A stretch of 35,175 nt of DNA from an uncultured Oscillospiraceae bacterium (GTDB lineage: Bacteria; Bacillota; Clostridia; Oscillospirales; Ruminococcaceae), in contig CAJTSP010000010.1 in the NCBI GenBank assembly GCA_910578965.1, positions 1 through 35,175 of the forward strand, in the 5' to 3' direction. This document shows positions 32,073 through 35,175 of the stretch, one piece after another. The position numbers and the translations under genes were made by a program. The notes below the pieces were generated by a model. It made no database searches. It saw only the letters and a list, made by a program, of their open reading frames with translations, and was not told the origin of the DNA. The first letter of the stretch is position 1; each line of letters begins with the position of its first letter.

Positions 32073-32214
32073 CAAAGGCTGTCCCATAAATTGGATTTTC
32101 AGCCTTCTATCCAAAAAAACTCCGGTTTTTGCAAACGCCCGGCCGATTCATTCCTCCCTGTGCGGCCGGGATGGGCCGGGCGGGACGGGCATTTGCATCG
32201 CATAGCCGATGGGT

Positions 32215-34458
32215 CTAATAAATCCGGTCGGGCACAGCGTCAAGGCATAGGCCGGTGCGGGCGCTGTCGTACTGGGCAGGGTCCCGCAGCAGCCAGCAGC
32301 CCGCAGAGGCCGGCGGCTGGCCGCGGCGGGCGGGGGTGTGCAGCGGCTCGCAGCAGCCGGCTGCAAGCTTTGGGTCGTAGCAGGTGATGGTGAGGGGGGC
32401 GGCTTTGCGCAGCCAAGCGCCGGTGACGCCGTGTTCGGCCTCGGCGCAAAGCTGGGCGTAAAGTTCCGCCTCGCCGGCGTAGGGCACCACCACCGGCGCC
32501 CCGCCCTGCTCGATAAGCCGGTACTGGCGGTGTACCTCGGCAAAGTCGAGGTTCTGGATGGCGGCGGTAAGGGCGGGCTTGTCCTGTAAGCGGCCCTGGC
32601 CATAGAGGATGTCATAATATTCCCGGATGTGGGCAAGGCTGTCAAGGTCGATGGGATGGCGGATCAGCAGGGCGCGCACCGCGTTTGCCCCCTGCTCATA
32701 AAAATCGTCGGGATACAGCCGGCAATCCTCCGCCGTTTCCTTTTGGGGCACAAACACGGTAAAAAGCCCCCGGCGACGGGCGTCGTGCCGGTTGCAGCGG
32801 CCGGCGGCCTGCACAATGCCCTCGAGCGGGGCCAGTGCCCGATACATCGCGTCAAAGCTGAGATCCACCCCGGCCTCGATGCACTGGGTGGCCGCAAGGT
32901 AACAGGGCCGGCCGTTTTGCAGCCGGTTGTTTATTTCTTGGAGCAGGGCGGCACGGTGGGCGGGGCAGAGCTCGGTGGACAGCAGGAAGACCTCCCCGGC
33001 CGGGCGCAGCCTCAGCAGCGCGTCGTACACCCGGCGGGCATGCCGGCGCAGGTTGAGGATGATACAGGCGTTGGGCCGGGCGGCCGCGCTGCGGGCAACC
33101 GCTTCGAGCGGCTGGGGCTCAAGCTGCCAGCGGCAGGTGACCCGGCGGGCACGGTCAAAGAGGGCCTGGGAGTTTGGCGCCAGCTCCCGGGGGGCCCAGA
33201 AAGGGGCGGCCAGGGCGTCGAAGGCGGGCTGGGTGGCGCTGGAAAAGACCACCGTGCAGCCCCAGCGCCTGCACAGCTCCCGCAAAGCGCGCAGGGTGGC
33301 GTTTGCCAGGCTGGCGGGCAGGCTCTGGGCCTCGTCAAACAGGATCACGCTGCCGGCGATCTGGTGCAGCCGCCGGCAGTCCGGCCCGTCGCAGCCAAAC
33401 AGCCCCTCAAAAAACCGCACCGAGGTGGTAACGATGCAGCCGGCGTCCCACCGCTGGGCCAGCAGCCGGGCAGCCTGCTCGTCGTCCGGGCGAAGCTGGC
33501 TGTGATCCTCCAGCAGCCGGGGCAGGACGCTGCGGTATACGGCGGCGTTCTGCTCCAAAATCGAGAGGTAGGGAAGCACAAAGATGATCCGCCGACGTCC
33601 CTGCTCCAACTGCTCCAGCCCAAAGGCCAAAAGGGCCAGGGTCTTGCCCGCGCCGGTGGGGGCGGTAAGGGTATAAGCCCCGGGCTGCGCCGCTTTGCCC
33701 GCCTGCCGGCAGGCCTCAAACAGCTCCTCCCGCACCGCGGCCATGGCCGGGTCACAGCAGCCGGCGGCCTTTTGGCGCAGGGCGGCACGGTATCCCTCCA
33801 ATGCCTGCCGGGCGGCAAAGGGGTCAAGCGGCGGCAGGGCGCTGCGGGCCAGAAAATCCGGCTCAAAATGCTCGGCGGCGGCGGTGTAATCGGCGTCGGT
33901 GAGGGCCGAAAAGAGCAGCCGTACCCAGAGCATCCAGCCCACGATTTCGTCCGGCTGGCAGGGCGGGCCAACCGGGGCGGCCGGCAGCCGGGCGGGCATC
34001 GGGTTTTCGCGCATAAAGGCCTCAAAGGCGGTGCGGCAGGCGGCGTCCCGGGCGCTGGGGATCGAGTAGCGCCGCCCGTCCGGCCCGAGGCCGTCGGTTT
34101 TGCCGGCCAGCCAACCTTTTAGCTCGTTTTGATCGGCCGAAAGGCTGCCGTGGTGGGCCCGCACCGCCAGCGCCAGCGGCAAAAAACGGCTGTTTTCGCC
34201 GCTGCGGCCGCACAGGCGCATGTACAGCAGGGCCGCGCCGGGCAGGGCATGGTCCACATGCCGGGCGCGGCGGGCCAGCACCTCCTGGAAGAGCGGGCTG
34301 TACTTGCCCAGGTCGTGGAAAAGGCCCATCCATTCCCCGGCCGCCTCGTCCCCCAGCGCCGTGCAGAACCCCCGGCAGAGCGAGGCGACCCGCTGCAGAT
34401 GGTGGGCCGCCGTTTCGCACTCGCCGGCCTCGTTTTGCGAGCGGGCATAGTAGGTCAT
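32215..34458 (-). CDS. cas3: CRISPR-associated helicase-nuclease Cas3
   Basis: A 747-residue Cas3 with an N-terminal HD nuclease and a C-terminal superfamily 2 helicase, which degrades DNA bound by the I-C complex. HD residues are His19/His20, His48-Asp49 in LFHDLGKYS, HVDHALPG and AVRAHHGSL. The helicase has TAPTGAGKT near residue 265, a DEAQ box in VILFDEAQSLP near 373, SSATQPAF near 406, EAGVDLSFD near 530 and QAAGRCNRH near 550. The frame extends to 34821, but AGGAGGG before ATG at 34458 and the upstream promoter decide the start. All motifs are intact. Confidence 0.96.
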   Translation of the reverse strand: MTYYARSQNEAGECETAAHHLQRVASLCRGFCTALGDEAAGEWMGLFHDLGKYSPLFQEVLARRARHVDHALPGAALLYMRLCGRSGENSRFLPLALAVRAHHGSLSADQNELKGWLAGKTDGLGPDGRRYSIPSARDAACRTAFEAFMRENPMPARLPAAPVGPPCQPDEIVGWMLWVRLLFSALTDADYTAAAEHFEPDFLARSALPPLDPFAARQALEGYRAALRQKAAGCCDPAMAAVREELFEACRQAGKAAQPGAYTLTAPTGAGKTLALLAFGLEQLEQGRRRIIFVLPYLSILEQNAAVYRSVLPRLLEDHSQLRPDDEQAARLLAQRWDAGCIVTTSVRFFEGLFGCDGPDCRRLHQIAGSVILFDEAQSLPASLANATLRALRELCRRWGCTVVFSSATQPAFDALAAPFWAPRELAPNSQALFDRARRVTCRWQLEPQPLEAVARSAAARPNACIILNLRRHARRVYDALLRLRPAGEVFLLSTELCPAHRAALLQEINNRLQNGRPCYLAATQCIEAGVDLSFDAMYRALAPLEGIVQAAGRCNRHDARRRGLFTVFVPQKETAEDCRLYPDDFYEQGANAVRALLIRHPIDLDSLAHIREYYDILYGQGRLQDKPALTAAIQNLDFAEVHRQYRLIEQGGAPVVVPYAGEAELYAQLCAEAEHGVTGAWLRKAAPLTITCYDPKLAAGCCEPLHTPARRGQPPASAGCWLLRDPAQYDSARTGLCLDAVPDRIY

Positions 34459-34486
34459 TTTTCCCTCCTGTGGTTTTTTTATTTTT

Positions 34487-34515
34487 ACCATAGCGTATTT
34501 TATGCCGTCGTGCAA
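34487..34515 (-). promoter_or_regulatory. Candidate promoter for cas3
   Basis: On the minus strand TTGCAC (34515-34510) and TATGGT (34492-34487) are 17 bases apart in AT-rich DNA, each 4 of 6 to consensus. The transcript would start about 22 bases before the cas3 ATG. Confidence 0.5.
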
Positions 34516-34569
34516 GACCGTTTTTTGACAAAAAACAACAGCCGGGCAGGCAGGATATATAAAGCCAAA

Positions 34570-34600
34570 GGGGGATGCCCACACCGGGCATCCCCCTGTT
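34570..34600. terminator. Hairpin between the last gene and cas3
   Basis: An 11-bp stem (34570-34580 with 34586-34596) with a 5-base loop; TGTTTT follows on the plus side and TTTGGCTTTAT on the minus side. It lies after the minus-strand stop at 34641 and isolates the cas operon from upstream transcription. Confidence 0.7.
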
Positions 34601-34640
34601 TTCAAGCCGGCAGACCCCTCATGCCGCACAATGTTGTGCT

Positions 34641-35175
34641 TTAGCCCCCCGCTGCGCCGCCCGGCCCCACCAGGGCCTGCAAAAGGGCAGGGTCCGCGTC
34701 CCGGGCGGGCAGCACGGTAAGTCCGGCCAGTAGCTGCCGGCCGGGTAGGTCGGCCTCCATTGCCTCCAGCCGGGCGTAGCTGCCCGCATCGAGGGCGGCC
34801 AGGGCTGGCCAATCGGCCCAAAGGCGGGCGCCGGCGGGGTTTACCTGGTCGGCATACCGGGCAAGGAATCCCTCGGCGTCCTCCACGAGGTAGAGTACGC
34901 TCTGCTGGGCGGCAAGGTCCGAGACCAGCAGGGTGGAGCCGGCGGCCTGGCGGTCGACGTCCTGAAGGGCGCCGTTAAACACCACGGTATAATCGTTGAT
35001 TTGCGCTGCGGCCCGGCCGTCCCCGTTTACGTCCCCCACCCGGGCGGCAAGGGAATTTTGCAGCGCCTCGAGCACCCCGTCCGGCAGGGGCCGGGCGTGC
35101 ACCACCGCAATCTCAATGTCCGGCCGGGGGGCCAGCAGCCGGCTGCCGCCCCAGGCAAGCAGCAAAACGGCCGAC
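34641..35175 (-). CDS. Unrecognised protein, C-terminal part, cut by window end
   Basis: An open frame enters from the right edge and ends at 34641; about 177 residues are visible and the true start is beyond the window. It begins SAVLLLAWGGSRLL, which looks like the end of a membrane anchor or signal segment. Then come DIEIAVVHARPLPDGVLEAL, ARVGDVNGDGRAAAQINDYTVVF (a DxNxDG calcium-like loop) and LLVSDLAAQQSVLYLVEDAEGF. An outer-face, membrane-anchored protein is likely. No family is recognised. A TTG at 35165 could be read as a start, but the frame continues upstream, so I treat it as partial. Confidence 0.6.
   Translation of the reverse strand, partial: SAVLLLAWGGSRLLAPRPDIEIAVVHARPLPDGVLEALQNSLAARVGDVNGDGRAAAQINDYTVVFNGALQDVDRQAAGSTLLVSDLAAQQSVLYLVEDAEGFLARYADQVNPAGARLWADWPALAALDAGSYARLEAMEADLPGRQLLAGLTVLPARDADPALLQALVGPGGAAGG

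Noticed and set aside
32629..34122. A 497-codon plus-strand open frame
   Set aside because: Antisense to cas3; Gly/Arg/Gln-rich shadow without motifs.
23716..34458. A novel CRISPR subtype
   Set aside because: Gene order, Cas5c without Cas6, Csd1 and Csd2 signatures and the repeat 3' handle all match type I-C; no additional gene is embedded in the operon.
1..35175. tRNA, rRNA genes, transposases or phage genes
   Set aside because: None was recognised on either strand; no terminal inverted repeats with a transposase frame were found.

Overview
The window is GC-rich bacterial DNA with Firmicutes-style ribosome binding sites (AAGGAGG-type) and a gene set typical of a strictly anaerobic, butyrate-forming gut Clostridium relative, most likely a high-GC member of the Oscillospiraceae/Ruminococcaceae. 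This placement is inference from gene content, composition and operon order; no 16S or other marker gene is present.

Layout. (1) 1-836: the 3' part of a gene for a protein with a discoidin-like C-terminal domain. Its upstream half is inverted relative to its downstream half, between two copies of a 33-bp inverted repeat. (2) 1016-4956, minus strand: a TRAP transporter (dctP, dctQ, dctM) followed by an AraC-type regulator. (3) 5428-10946, plus strand: a glycyl radical activating enzyme, a glycyl radical enzyme with a non-canonical active-site loop, a bicupin and a class I mannose-6-phosphate-isomerase-like protein. Regions 2 and 3 look like one uptake-and-radical-catabolism locus of unknown substrate. 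(4) 11152-17495, minus strand: a complete butyryl-CoA operon thl-crt-hbd-bcd-etfB-etfA, preceded by coaD (17695-18180). A divergent butyryl-CoA:acetate CoA-transferase (18667-20013) completes the route from acetyl-CoA to butyrate. (5) 20188-22248: a zinc-ribbon membrane protein, a DUF5685 protein and a J-domain protein. (6) 22249-23715: a more AT-rich stretch with one histidine-phosphatase gene (22596-23207). (7) 23716-34458: a complete type I-C CRISPR-Cas system. The genes run right to left as cas3, cas5c, cas8c (with an internal cas11c start), cas7c, cas4, cas1, cas2, then a leader and an array of 31 identical repeats plus one or two decayed repeats at the far end. (8) 34641-35175: the 3' part of an unrecognised gene cut by the window end.

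How it works together. The TRAP transporter probably imports an organic acid or sulfonate-like anion, and the radical enzyme with its activase would act on it or on a product. Thiolase, crotonase, hydroxybutyryl-CoA dehydrogenase and the electron-bifurcating Bcd-EtfAB complex turn acetyl-CoA into butyryl-CoA, and the CoA-transferase releases butyrate. The CRISPR system appears intact for adaptation, crRNA processing and interference.

Most worth a second look: the radical enzyme whose catalytic cysteine sits in GCSWM instead of the usual GCxE, the inversion at the left edge (assembly artefact or invertible segment), the internal cas11c start, the terminator-like hairpin just before the araC gene, and the strong hairpins between successive metabolic genes.
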